From contig CAVQVR010000007.1 of assembly GCA_963717195.1 (NCBI GenBank), positions 46,029 to 110,028 of the forward strand: a stretch of 64,000 nucleotides of DNA, in the 5' to 3' direction. The translations under genes were made by a program, and so were the position numbers. Below the pieces are notes generated by a model that saw only the letters and a list, made by a program, of their open reading frames with translations, did no database searches and was not told the origin of the DNA. Origin of the DNA: JACDAE01 sp963717195 (GTDB taxonomy: Bacteria > Chloroflexota > Ktedonobacteria > Ktedonobacterales > Ktedonobacteraceae). Of this stretch, positions 28,052 through 37,086 are shown in pieces (the stretch's first letter is position 1; each line of letters starts with the position of its first letter).

Positions 28052-28928
28052 AAAAGGTTCAGCCAAAAAAGTGCTATCTACAAGCAGACGCATTCATGTC
28101 AACGGCGTACAGATTGGTATAATACAATGGGATACAGCCCCGATTGCAAAAAGAGCGGGTACGCTAGTATGCTTGCATGGTTTTACTGGTAGTGCCCTCA
28201 ATTGGGAGCACCTGTTTGACGAACTTGTGTTGCCGAACATGCGTATAATCGCTATTGACATGCTCGGCCATGGTCAATCAAGCGCACCAGAGAATCCTGA
28301 ACGCTATACAATGCAGCATTGTCAGACCGATATTCTCTCAGTGCTCACAGAACTTGGCGTGGTTCCCGGTGAAGCAATCTTGCTTGGCTACTCAATGGGT
28401 GGGCGTATCGCGCTCTACACGGCCTTTTCGCACTTCTTCCGTGCCCTGATCCTGGAGAGCGCTTCCCCTGGATTAGCGAACCCGGTTGAGCGCGCACAGC
28501 GCCGTCGCAGCGATGTAGCCCTGGCTGACAGTATCGAACGGGACGGCATTGCCGCTTTTGTAGAACGTTGGGAGCAATTACTCCTGTTCGCCAGTCAGAG
28601 TAGTCTACCAATAGAAACAAGGCAAGCCCTGCATCATCAGCGCCTTTCTAATCGAGCCCATGGACTGGCAAACAGTCTGCGCGGCGTTGGTACAGGTGTG
28701 CAGCCAGCTCTGTATGACCAGTTGCCATCTCTTGCAATACCTGTCCTGCTGATTGCAGGAGAACTTGACCCGAAGTTTTGCAGCATTGCCCGGCAGATGG
28801 AACAACAACTACCATATGCAACCTTGCATGTAATACCTGATGCTGGTCACTGTGTACACCTTGAGCAGCCAGCCCTGTTTGCCCAACTGGTAAGGCAATT
28901 CTGTATGCACCAATATCTTTCAAATTGA
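28026..28928 (+). CDS. menH: SHCHC synthase (alpha/beta hydrolase)
   Basis: Eliminates pyruvate from SEPHCHC to give SHCHC. 300 residues. Alpha/beta-hydrolase fold: oxyanion region CLHGFTGS, nucleophile Ser in GYSMGG, Asp in AGELDPKF and His in AGHCVHLEQP, completing the triad. The start ATG 28026 overlaps menD by 26 nt, indicating coupling. The first ~20 residues are basic and not conserved in the family as I know it, so a later start is possible. Confidence 0.88.
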   Translation: MYLPQQKNRKGSAKKVLSTSRRIHVNGVQIGIIQWDTAPIAKRAGTLVCLHGFTGSALNWEHLFDELVLPNMRIIAIDMLGHGQSSAPENPERYTMQHCQTDILSVLTELGVVPGEAILLGYSMGGRIALYTAFSHFFRALILESASPGLANPVERAQRRRSDVALADSIERDGIAAFVERWEQLLLFASQSSLPIETRQALHHQRLSNRAHGLANSLRGVGTGVQPALYDQLPSLAIPVLLIAGELDPKFCSIARQMEQQLPYATLHVIPDAGHCVHLEQPALFAQLVRQFCMHQYLSN

Positions 28929-28929
28929 G

Positions 28930-28953
28930 GTAGGGGCCCGATTATTTCGCGCC
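28930..28953. repeat. GTAGGGGC-edge repeat, single arm between menH and menB
   Basis: GTAGGGGCCCGATTATTTCG plus CGCC, the family core with one altered stretch. No inverted partner before menB. Confidence 0.75.
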
Positions 28954-29013
28954 TGTCGCGTGGGGATGCGCGATTGCTTGCAACCTACCCACAATCAATA
29001 AAAGGAGAAAAAA

Positions 29014-29832
29014 ATGTCAGTCGAATGGCAAAAAGTGTGTGACTATACCGACATTATCTTCGAGAAGGCCGAAGGAATGGGAAAAATAACGATCAACCGA
29101 CCAGAGGTGCGCAACGCCTTCCGCCCCGAAACGCTTACTGAACTGATCGACGCGTTCAATCGTTGCCGCGAAGATCAGGAGATTGGCGTTGTCATATTTA
29201 CAGGCCAGGGTGACAAGGCGTTTTGCTCCGGTGGTGATCAGCGTGTGCGTGGCGAGGGTGGCTACGTTGGAAGCGATGGCGTGCCCCGGCTCAACGCACT
29301 CGAACTGCAAAAAGTTATTAAATATCTGCCCAAACCTGTGATTGCTATGGTCGCGGGCTATGCCATCGGCGGTGGTCACGTTTTGCACCTGCTCTGCGAC
29401 CTCACTATCGCCGCCGATAATGCCCGTTTTGGTCAGACGGGTCCGCGCGTCGGCAGCTTCGATGCTGGCTGGGGCGCGACCTATATGGCCCGCGTCGTTG
29501 GACACAAAAAAGCTCGCGAAATCTGGTATCTGTGTCGCCAGTACGATGCACAGGAGGCTCTGGACATGGGATTGGTCAACACGGTCGTTCCCCTGGCGCG
29601 ACTGGAGGAAGAGACCATCCAGTGGGCACGCGAGATCCTGGAGAAAAGTCCAATTGCCATCCGCTTCCTCAAATCGGCCTTTAATGCCGATACCGATGGC
29701 CTGGCCGGTATCCAGGAGCTGGCCGGTAACGCGACCATGCTGTACTACATGACCGAAGAGGGTAAAGAGGGCAAGAATGCTTTCCTTGAGAAGCGCAAAC
29801 CCGATTTCTCGAAATTCCCACGTTTACCATAA
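29014..29832 (+). CDS. menB: 1,4-dihydroxy-2-naphthoyl-CoA synthase
   Basis: Ring-closing step of menaquinone synthesis from o-succinylbenzoyl-CoA. 272 residues, start after AAAGGAG. Crotonase fold with oxyanion-hole segments CSGGDQRVRG and GYAIGGGHVLH. The MenB-specific stretch TGPRVGSFDAGWGATYM and the C-terminal EGKEGKNAFLEKRKPDFSKF distinguish it from other enoyl-CoA hydratases. Downstream are a repeat-rich spacer and a convergent permease gene. Confidence 0.96.
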   Translation: MSVEWQKVCDYTDIIFEKAEGMGKITINRPEVRNAFRPETLTELIDAFNRCREDQEIGVVIFTGQGDKAFCSGGDQRVRGEGGYVGSDGVPRLNALELQKVIKYLPKPVIAMVAGYAIGGGHVLHLLCDLTIAADNARFGQTGPRVGSFDAGWGATYMARVVGHKKAREIWYLCRQYDAQEALDMGLVNTVVPLARLEEETIQWAREILEKSPIAIRFLKSAFNADTDGLAGIQELAGNATMLYYMTEEGKEGKNAFLEKRKPDFSKFPRLP

Positions 29833-29837
29833 AATAG

Positions 29838-30024
29838 CGGCGGGCATCATAAACACGGTCCCTACCCATAAATACATGCAAAAGGGTAGGGACCACATTT
29901 ATGGCGTCCAGCGATTATGGAGATTAACAAATTAGGGGTGGTTATAGCCACCGAAATCATGCATCGATGGCAGCAATAAAGCCATTTGCATACCCGCCCT
30001 TTATTTGTTAATCTCCATTATCGT
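29838..30024. repeat. Nested inverted repeats between menB and the permease gene
   Basis: A short palindrome with inward GTAGGGAC edges (about 29843-29865 with 29886-29909) is followed by an imperfect inverted repeat around ATTATGGAGATTAACAAA (about 29913-29942 with 29991-30019). The convergent gene ends fall on either side, so it could also stop transcription. Confidence 0.7.
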
Positions 30025-30026
30025 AG

Positions 30027-33000
30027 TTAATCCTCATTGAGGCGTAATGTTTGTCCCGGCGTAGGATGCGAGACGATGCGTACCATCATGAGAAGCGCCA
30101 TTCCATAGATCGCGACCAGTACGACCAGCGCCAATGGAAGAGTCGGCGGAACGATGATGCGGGTTGGGAATACCGATTGCAATGCAAAAAATTGCGTTGC
30201 GCTCAGATCGGTGGTGAGATTTGAAAGGGTCAGTGAGGGGATCACCGTCGCTGAAAGCAATGCCCCGAAGGCTATTCCCAATAATAAACCAATTATGTAG
30301 ACAATCGCTTGCTCCCACATTAATATGCTGGCAACCCGAGCGGGTGATGTGCCAAGTGCACGCATAACTGCGAAATTGCTCAGGCGCGTGCGAGCCGTCA
30401 GCCAGGAAGCAAGCAGATTTCCAAGCAGAGCCAGGATCAGAGCAGTCACGGTACCAATCCTCAGTATTCCACTCAGGACAAGATAAGAAGGATCAGCATT
30501 CAGTGCGGCAAGCAGAGCGCGACGATCCACAACATTCAGTAGCGTGCCAGGTTTCTTGAGTGCTATGCGGACGCTGCTGAGCGATACAGCGTCATTACGC
30601 GAGTGCAACCAGACGTGATTAATTGTTGGTGTATCCAACTGCCCGAAGGAAGAGTTTCCACTCGCTTTTGCCTCTTGCTGATAGATGTTGATATACGTCT
30701 GGTAATCGATGAGGATGCCACCAATGCTCATAAAGCCCTGATTATCAGATTGGGTTGTGCGATCATTGACAGTAGGAACGTGACTGACGCTGCCAATCAC
30801 GATGCACTGGACCGTATCAATGATCTGGTTGTCTACTTTCAACTTAAAGAGAGAACCGACTTTCAGGTGTAGCGTTTTCATAGTTGTTGTGTCGACAATA
30901 GCGGGAATAAGAATATCTTTCTCTGCGCTTTGCCGCCTGCTAACAATGTCTTTGAGCAGCACAAGCGCTTTCTGGTAATCCTGGTCTGAAGGCCAGAGAA
31001 CTGCGTTGGCAAATGTATTCGCGTCAACTGCACGCAACGCTATAGGCAATGCCGCGTTACCGGCGGTTCCTTGAGCGATAAAGCCAGCGGAGGCGGAGAT
31101 AACACCAGGGATCGAGCGGTACTGATTGATAAACGCGAGCGGGTTATAAAGATTCGCGTTACTGGTAGTATTACTATTGAAACTGGCATTGCTAGCAGTA
31201 TCGCCACTAAAATCTGCGCCAGCCTGGTAGGTGACAATATCCTGAATATGTTGAGACTGAGTTGCCATATAGACCAGAGTAAAGAGCGTAAAGGCGATAG
31301 AGAGTGCGAGCAGCATGGTCATGCGCAGTGGCTGGCGTGGTGAGCGCGACACCTGGGCGAATGCTAGCATCGAGACTGCGCCCCGTCCTCGTGCTGCAAT
31401 GTGTGATGCCAGGCGTAAGAGCAGAGGGAAAATGCGCAAGAACAGAAGCATACAGCCGATCACCAGGAAGAATGGTGCAATGATTGAGAGCGGCGTTGTG
31501 ATCAATACCTGCACATCTCCCTGTGTGACTGAACCAAGTCCCGTCAGGTACAACGAAATGCCATAGCCAGTCAGAGCGATCACCCCTGCAATCACATCCA
31601 GGTTCAAACGTTGCCACAATGGACGCTTCTGCGAACGAGTTTGCTCACGGCGCATTGCCAGCACATCCATGCGTGCAATCAGGAAAAGTGAGACGCTCAT
31701 TGTCAGCAACATCACCAGTACGATTGCAGCGGCATAAATAGCCAGGTTGAGCGTTGCATGGAGTGGATTATTGGTAATCAGCAGAAGAGCATCCTGTTGC
31801 GAGGCGGGCAAAAGACTACGTGCCAGTAGCAATACCGTAAGCACTGTTAGCGGGAGCCCGATGATGATAGAGAGTATGCCCAGGAATATGCTCTGGATCA
31901 GGAGTGTTGAGAATACCTGTCCACTACTGGCACCCCGGCTACGTAGCAGAACCAGAGTATCAGTCTGGCGATCAACCAGCAGATTTGTCATTAAACTGAC
32001 GAAGAAGAGAATAAGCGCAACAACCTGGATTGTCAGTACGATAGCTGGAATACGCGAAACATCGTAGCTGCTACGAAAACTTTCCAGGATGCTCGGGGTA
32101 GCAGCGACATCCAGTAATTCGCTGGAGAGTGTGGCATTTGTCAAATAAGGAAACGGTGCTGCCCCGTGAAAAACACTGGGTGAAACATCCTGGTATTGTG
32201 ATGAGAATGCTGATTGCAGGTTTGAGGCTTGATCAATCAATGTATCCAATTCATTGATCGTAGTATGTGTTACATCCAGCCGATAGTACCAATGTAACGT
32301 ATATCCATACGATGCCGAATAGGTAGCATCAGAGTGGCTCAGCGTGCGTATATGGTCAGCGAGGGCCAGTAAGGCGTTATCGGAAAGTAATATCTTGTAG
32401 GTATAGGTAAATTGATTTGCTTTCCCATTAGGAAGTGCGAGGGGTGCAAAATCCTCGCCATGCCAGTATGGAATATCCGCTGTTCCCACATCGAAGAGAC
32501 CAACCACGTGGGCCGTGACGGGAAATGTGTGTATCGACTGTAGCTGACTGGGATCACTCTGCTGTGCGGGATAATAATTCCATGCGAAGTGAAGTTGCGA
32601 ACCTACCTTGACTTTGAGGCTCTTTGCGCTTGCAGTGCTCAACATAATCTCAATCTCGTTGCCAGGATTGCTTGTGAGGGCAGGCACATGGCCCTGAATA
32701 TTGCTGAGATGCGACTGTGCCTGCTGCATTGACGTTGCAAAGGCGCTCAATTGTTTTTGATTAGAGGCCGGGGAGAAAGAAAAACCTGACGATTGCAACA
32801 GGTATCCCGAGGGGGATACCAGGGAGCCTACGTTTTGCTGGAAGAGGTTAGCAAATTGTCCACGCACATTCTGGACGATTGGTGTCGAAAGCCCCTGAGT
32901 AATAGCATCAGCCTCGAATTCAGAACTATAAGGGTCTTGTCGCAGTGTGTTATGCAGGCCAGCAGTCGTCATAACGTCTGAAAAGAGAGGAACGGCACAA

Positions 33001-33146
33001 ACAATAATGACGGCGGCAATCATACCAATGGTGGTAACCAGGAGCAGGAACCATGTCTGGCGCAAGCGCCAGAATACCAATGTCATGATGGATGATACGA
33101 AAAAACGCTTCCCTCGTCTCCGTCGAGAACCTGTCGCTTCATGCAT
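30027..33146 (-). CDS. FtsX-type ABC transporter permease (MacB-like)
   Basis: About 1039 residues. One N-terminal transmembrane helix (about 25-48) precedes a large extracytoplasmic domain. Three further helices in the FtsX arrangement follow (about 370-480), with a second block (about 525-620), a second external domain and a final set of helices (about 905-1025). This is the two-FtsX-domain plan of lipoprotein-release or macrolide-type exporters. No ATPase gene adjoins it. A TTG at 33152 has better spacing to AGAGG than ATG 33146, so the start is uncertain by two codons. Substrate unknown. Confidence 0.85.
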   Translation of the reverse strand: MHEATGSRRRRGKRFFVSSIMTLVFWRLRQTWFLLLVTTIGMIAAVIIVCAVPLFSDVMTTAGLHNTLRQDPYSSEFEADAITQGLSTPIVQNVRGQFANLFQQNVGSLVSPSGYLLQSSGFSFSPASNQKQLSAFATSMQQAQSHLSNIQGHVPALTSNPGNEIEIMLSTASAKSLKVKVGSQLHFAWNYYPAQQSDPSQLQSIHTFPVTAHVVGLFDVGTADIPYWHGEDFAPLALPNGKANQFTYTYKILLSDNALLALADHIRTLSHSDATYSASYGYTLHWYYRLDVTHTTINELDTLIDQASNLQSAFSSQYQDVSPSVFHGAAPFPYLTNATLSSELLDVAATPSILESFRSSYDVSRIPAIVLTIQVVALILFFVSLMTNLLVDRQTDTLVLLRSRGASSGQVFSTLLIQSIFLGILSIIIGLPLTVLTVLLLARSLLPASQQDALLLITNNPLHATLNLAIYAAAIVLVMLLTMSVSLFLIARMDVLAMRREQTRSQKRPLWQRLNLDVIAGVIALTGYGISLYLTGLGSVTQGDVQVLITTPLSIIAPFFLVIGCMLLFLRIFPLLLRLASHIAARGRGAVSMLAFAQVSRSPRQPLRMTMLLALSIAFTLFTLVYMATQSQHIQDIVTYQAGADFSGDTASNASFNSNTTSNANLYNPLAFINQYRSIPGVISASAGFIAQGTAGNAALPIALRAVDANTFANAVLWPSDQDYQKALVLLKDIVSRRQSAEKDILIPAIVDTTTMKTLHLKVGSLFKLKVDNQIIDTVQCIVIGSVSHVPTVNDRTTQSDNQGFMSIGGILIDYQTYINIYQQEAKASGNSSFGQLDTPTINHVWLHSRNDAVSLSSVRIALKKPGTLLNVVDRRALLAALNADPSYLVLSGILRIGTVTALILALLGNLLASWLTARTRLSNFAVMRALGTSPARVASILMWEQAIVYIIGLLLGIAFGALLSATVIPSLTLSNLTTDLSATQFFALQSVFPTRIIVPPTLPLALVVLVAIYGMALLMMVRIVSHPTPGQTLRLNED

Positions 33147-33267
33147 ACTCAATGAGCCTCTTTTCTTTTTGCTAGTAAATACAATAATACCGATATATTA
33201 TGTGAATGTAAAGTTCCCATTGCAAATGCTTCGGGGCTTTCCAATTCGAAGAAAAGGAAACCAGTAT

Positions 33268-33427
33268 CAGGGCTTGTGAATGATCCGCTCTCCTCGCGCC
33301 TACGGCGCTCGCAAAAGGTTTGTATGGTGTGTTTTTCGGGCACTGCCCGAAAAACACACCATACAAACCCAAAAGGCCCGCGCAGCGGGCCAAAACGCCG
33401 AGAAAAACGAGAAATTCACAAGCCCTC
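33268..33427. mobile_element. MITE-like palindromic element with 11-bp target duplication
   Basis: Terminal inverted repeats AGGGCTTGTGAAT (33269-33281 and 33414-33426) bound a 160-bp element. Outside both ends lies the direct repeat GAAACCAGTAT (33257-33267 and 33428-33438), the mark of an insertion. The centre holds a perfect 26-bp-arm palindrome (33317-33342 with 33344-33369, 1-nt loop) and a second hairpin (33375-33391). No ORF for a transposase. Confidence 0.85.
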
Positions 33428-33616
33428 GAAACCAGTATATTGACAGCTAGTAACAATCCTGCTACTCTTGTAATGAAGAGAGTAGTAAGGGAGCGAATTC
33501 TGGCCAGGCAGGTAATGCGTGAGCATGAAGGGAAGTCTAGAGGACGAAGAAGACAGAATCACTTTCATGAAACCTGTCATGCTCTTCTCGCGCCATCATT
33601 AAGAAGAGGAGAGGAA

Positions 33617-34018
33617 ATGATGAAAATAGGTATTCTTGATGATAACCCGGCAATCTGTGGTATGTTACGAGAATTGCTAGAGCTAACCGAACATGAAGCC
33701 CTTGCATATAGTAATCCCTGGGATTTACTCATGGCTTTGTTTCACCATGAGCCTCCTATTCATCTATTCGACGCCTTGATTGTTGATATCTTACTACCAG
33801 ATCTGTCAGGGAGCCAGGTTATCCAGCAAATACGAGAGCATTTTGCGGATATGCCGATTATCGTGATTTCTGCGTTGCCTGATGGGGCTCTGGATGCTGT
33901 TCATGATAAGTTTCCAACAGTAACCATCCTCAAAAAACCATTTGCCTTGAGGGATTTGTTGATGGCGCTTGAACTCAATGGCAGTCAGAGTCAAGAGATC
34001 TCTACACCTGTTTCATGA
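33617..34018 (+). CDS. Response regulator, receiver domain only
   Basis: 133 residues from ATG 33617, after AGGAGAGGAA; the frame extends upstream into the MITE, but that part is not protein-like. CheY-like receiver domain: acidic pair in GILDDNP, phosphoacceptor Asp in LIVDILLPD, Ser in VISALP and Lys in ILKKPF. No output domain. No kinase is adjacent, so its partner is unknown. It lies between the permease and menC and breaks the men cluster. Confidence 0.85.
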   Translation: MMKIGILDDNPAICGMLRELLELTEHEALAYSNPWDLLMALFHHEPPIHLFDALIVDILLPDLSGSQVIQQIREHFADMPIIVISALPDGALDAVHDKFPTVTILKKPFALRDLLMALELNGSQSQEISTPVS

Positions 34019-34126
34019 TTCTGCTCTTGCCTCGTTTGATTGGCTATTACAATGCGAGGGAAGGAAGTTGCTTTTATTTAACCTGCTTTCTGGCCAGCCT
34101 GAACCTATATCGGTTTTGCAATAGTT

Positions 34127-35250
34127 ATGCAATGCATCAAAACTATCCGCTGGTTCTCCTACAAGATTCCGTTTCGCAGCAGCTTTACGACTGCCCACGG
34201 CGTCTTAACTGCACGCGAAGGTGCTATTGTCGAAGTTGTTACAGAAAATAATCTCTCTGGTATCGGTGAGATTGCTCCTCTACCCAGTTCGCTGGCGATG
34301 ACCTCTCTACGGCACTTGCGCCTCTACCTGCACTCTCTTCACAACTTTGTGGTAGAGACCTCTCAACAGCTATCGATTTCCTATATACCAGGGCACCTGA
34401 ACTGCCTGCTACTACTCTCTGTGGCCTGGAGAGCGCTCTATTAGATGTACTGGGGAAATGTATGGGCTGGGGTATGTATGAGATTCTGGCGGGCACGATA
34501 AATCGGGCCCCTACGGAGCGGGTGCCAGTCAATATTGTTATTGGTGCTCTGTCAACAGAAAATGCTGTCATTAGTGCACGCGAAGCGATTTGTGCTGGCT
34601 ATTCTTGCATCAAACTTAAAGTTGGCGGCAACCATCCAGAAGCGGAGATCGCGCGTATTGCGGCTGTTCGCAATGCTATCGGACCAGACATTCATCTGCG
34701 TCTCGATGCGAATGAGGCATGGACGTTTGCTGAGGCGATGACTATTCTTTCCAGGTGTGCTCCTTATAATATACAGTACGTTGAACAGCCCTTGCTTGCA
34801 CGAGATCTGGATGAGATGCGAGCATTGCGCTATAATGTGCCTGTACCCATTGCCGCCGATGAAGCTGTCTATGATCTGGAGAGCGCCCGTCGCGTTTTTG
34901 CTCATGAAGCCGCGCAGGTTCTCATTCTCAAACCGCAACTCGCTGGTGGCCTTCGTGCAGGACGGCAGATTCTCTCCGAGGCAGCACAGCATGGAGTACA
35001 ATGCGTTATCACCAGTATGATTGAGGCTGGTGTCGGTATTGCAGGTGCACTCCACCTTGCAGCTGCCTCACCAGAAGTTACGCTTGAGTGTGGTCTTGCC
35101 ACGCTACACCTGCTTGCTGATGATTTGTTGATCGATGATTTAACTCTCGATCATGGTTTTCTTAGCGTACCTACGGGATCTGGCCTGGGTGTCCAGTTGG
35201 ACAGAAATTCCCTTGCTCGCTATATAAGCGATAGAAAAGATGCTTTATGA
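34127..35250 (+). pseudogene. menC: o-Succinylbenzoate synthase, frameshifted, with an internal repeat-derived insertion
   Basis: The first frame (34127 on) encodes the MenC N-terminus (FSYKIPFRSSFTTAHG...GIGEIAPLPSS). It becomes non-homologous near 34290 and stops at 34444. The +2 frame is open from 34270 and continues the family sequence (CGLESALLDVLGK...) to 35250. The shift is therefore at about 34285-34300. The catalytic set is intact: KxK (IKLKVGG), metal ligands in LRLDAN, YVEQPL and ADEAV, and Lys in LILKPQ. A 24-bp GTAGGGGC repeat arm (34491-34514) adds about 8 residues in frame. A true mutation would block menaquinone synthesis unless another copy exists, so an assembly error is also likely. 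Confidence 0.8.
34491..34514. repeat. GTAGGGGC-edge repeat arm inside menC
   Basis: On the minus strand it reads GTAGGGGCCCGATTTATCGT plus GCCC, matching the intergenic copies. Its length keeps the menC frame, encoding GTINRAPT. Confidence 0.85.
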
Positions 35251-36764
35251 CACTTGATACTCTGTTGCCCAACTGGCTTACACGCTGCTCCGAGAACTTT
35301 CCTCAGCACCCTGCCTTGCGCTATAAAGACGCTTGTTGGACCTTTGCCGCTCTTGAACAGCAAGTTACGCGTCTTGCTCGTCAGCTTGCTACTATCGGTG
35401 TACGACCAGGAAGCCGTGTCGCTCTGCTGGCATCAAATGGGTTGTCTTATGTCACCTTTGTACATGCATTAACGCGCCTCGGTGCCATTCTTGTTCCACT
35501 TAATACACGCCTGACACTAGATGAACTCTGCTGGCAATTGCAAGATGTGAGAGCTACTTTGCTTGTGAGCGACGAATATCATGCTGCAAGTTCCCTTGAA
35601 ATACAGCAAGTGCTTCCTCACCTGCCCCATGCGACCTTGATAACCTCGTCTGACAATTCTGAGGTTCTTCTACAAGATGTCGCTGAGATCGTTGTTTCCT
35701 TACAGCCATTGATCGACCTGAATGCAACGCAGTCCATTATGTATACTTCTGGCACTACTGGATATCCCAAGGGTGTGCTTATTACCTATGGAATGCAGTG
35801 GTGGAACGCGCTTGGTTCCGCGCTCAACCTTGGTCATCAGCCTGATGATTGCTGGCTTGCCTGTATGCCTTTTTTCCATATTGGTGGTCTTTCTATCCTC
35901 ATGCGTAGTGTAATTTATGGTATCAGTGTCGTCGTGCAGGAAAAATTTGATCCCATTGCTGTGAACAGGGCTATTCGTGAGGAGAGGGTGACCATTATCT
36001 CGGTTGTTGCGACGATGCTCCAACGCATGCTTGCCGATCTTGCTGCGGGGGCGGAGGATGTACGTTATCCTTCTACGTTGCGTTGTGTGTTGCTAGGTGG
36101 TGGTCCTGCGCCGCGCTCGTTGCTTGAAGATTGTGCCCGCCGTGCCATACCAGTTGCGCTGAGTTATGGTCTGACAGAAGCATGCTCTCAGGCCGTGACG
36201 CTCTCGCCAGCCGATTCTTTGCGCAAGATTGGTTCTGCTGGTCGTCCGCTTCTGCCTGTTCAGTTGCGTATTATGAACGAAAATCGGCTTGCGTCGCCAG
36301 ATGAACCCGGCACCATCTATCTCAAAGGTCCGACGATCACTCCTGGTTATGCCGATCGACCTGAGGCTACGCGTTCAGCTTTTCGTGATGGCTGGTTCTC
36401 CACAGGTGATATGGGGTATCTAGACGCCGATGGTTATCTTTATGTCCTTGATCGCCGCAACGACTTGATCATCTCCGGTGGCGAAAACATCTATCCAGCC
36501 GAGATCGAGTCCGTCCTCAGTAGTCATCCCGACGTGGAGGAAGTTGGTGTATGCGGTCAGGATGATCTTCAATGGGGACAGGTACCTATCGCCTTCGTCC
36601 ATCTGATCCCTGGTAGCACTGCTGATGCTGATAGTATCCTGGACTATGCTCGTTCGCATCTTGCTCATTACAAACTCCCACGTACAATCTATTTTGTGGA
36701 TGTGCTCCCACGAAATTCTAGTGGCAAATTATTGCGGCGTGAGTTACGTAAATTGTTATCGTGA
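35247..36764 (+). CDS. menE: o-Succinylbenzoate-CoA ligase
   Basis: Activates o-succinylbenzoate with ATP and CoA. 505 residues. ANL-superfamily enzyme with the AMP-binding P-loop-like segment YTSGTTGYPKG, SYGLTEACSQ, the hinge/ATP motif GWFSTGDMGYLDADG and the catalytic C-terminal Lys in NSSGKLLRR. Its ATG overlaps the menC stop as ATGA, so the two are translationally coupled. Position after menC supports MenE over other acyl-CoA ligases. Confidence 0.93.
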   Translation: MTLDTLLPNWLTRCSENFPQHPALRYKDACWTFAALEQQVTRLARQLATIGVRPGSRVALLASNGLSYVTFVHALTRLGAILVPLNTRLTLDELCWQLQDVRATLLVSDEYHAASSLEIQQVLPHLPHATLITSSDNSEVLLQDVAEIVVSLQPLIDLNATQSIMYTSGTTGYPKGVLITYGMQWWNALGSALNLGHQPDDCWLACMPFFHIGGLSILMRSVIYGISVVVQEKFDPIAVNRAIREERVTIISVVATMLQRMLADLAAGAEDVRYPSTLRCVLLGGGPAPRSLLEDCARRAIPVALSYGLTEACSQAVTLSPADSLRKIGSAGRPLLPVQLRIMNENRLASPDEPGTIYLKGPTITPGYADRPEATRSAFRDGWFSTGDMGYLDADGYLYVLDRRNDLIISGGENIYPAEIESVLSSHPDVEEVGVCGQDDLQWGQVPIAFVHLIPGSTADADSILDYARSHLAHYKLPRTIYFVDVLPRNSSGKLLRRELRKLLS

Positions 36765-37086
36765 CTTCTGTGAGGCGACCTTTCTATAATTTTCACAATT
36801 GACAAAATTTACTGTTAATTGTATGCTCTAAATAGAGCTAAGAAATCGATTTCTGTTAGCTTCTTACTCCTGAGGGGGATTTCATGGCATCACTGAAGAT
36901 GCGGAAAAGAATTGCCCGTGCAGGCATTCGTATCTCTATGGCTTCGACTGCGTTCAGAAGAAGCCTTGTATCTCCTCGCCCGCTTCTATCACATGATAGC
37001 TCCAATTTTTCTCTGTTAGCCATTCAAATTCCTCATCGTTAAGACTCTTAGTAGCCCTCGGAAAGCAAGAAAGGGAAAGGGATTTC
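36765..37086 (+). other. Intergenic region before the galactanase-like gene
   Basis: Holds a weak 52-codon ORF (36884-37042; start after GAGGGGG, product basic and Ser/Arg-rich). The start context GGGATTTCATGG recurs at the galactanase gene, so the small ORF may be a duplicated or vestigial 5' end. I do not claim that it is translated. No clear promoter. Confidence 0.3.

Noticed and set aside
33320..33616. Upstream extension of the response regulator frame
   Set aside because: It lies in the MITE, is Arg/Lys-rich without domain similarity, and the receiver domain starts at the ribosome-binding-site-supported ATG 33617.
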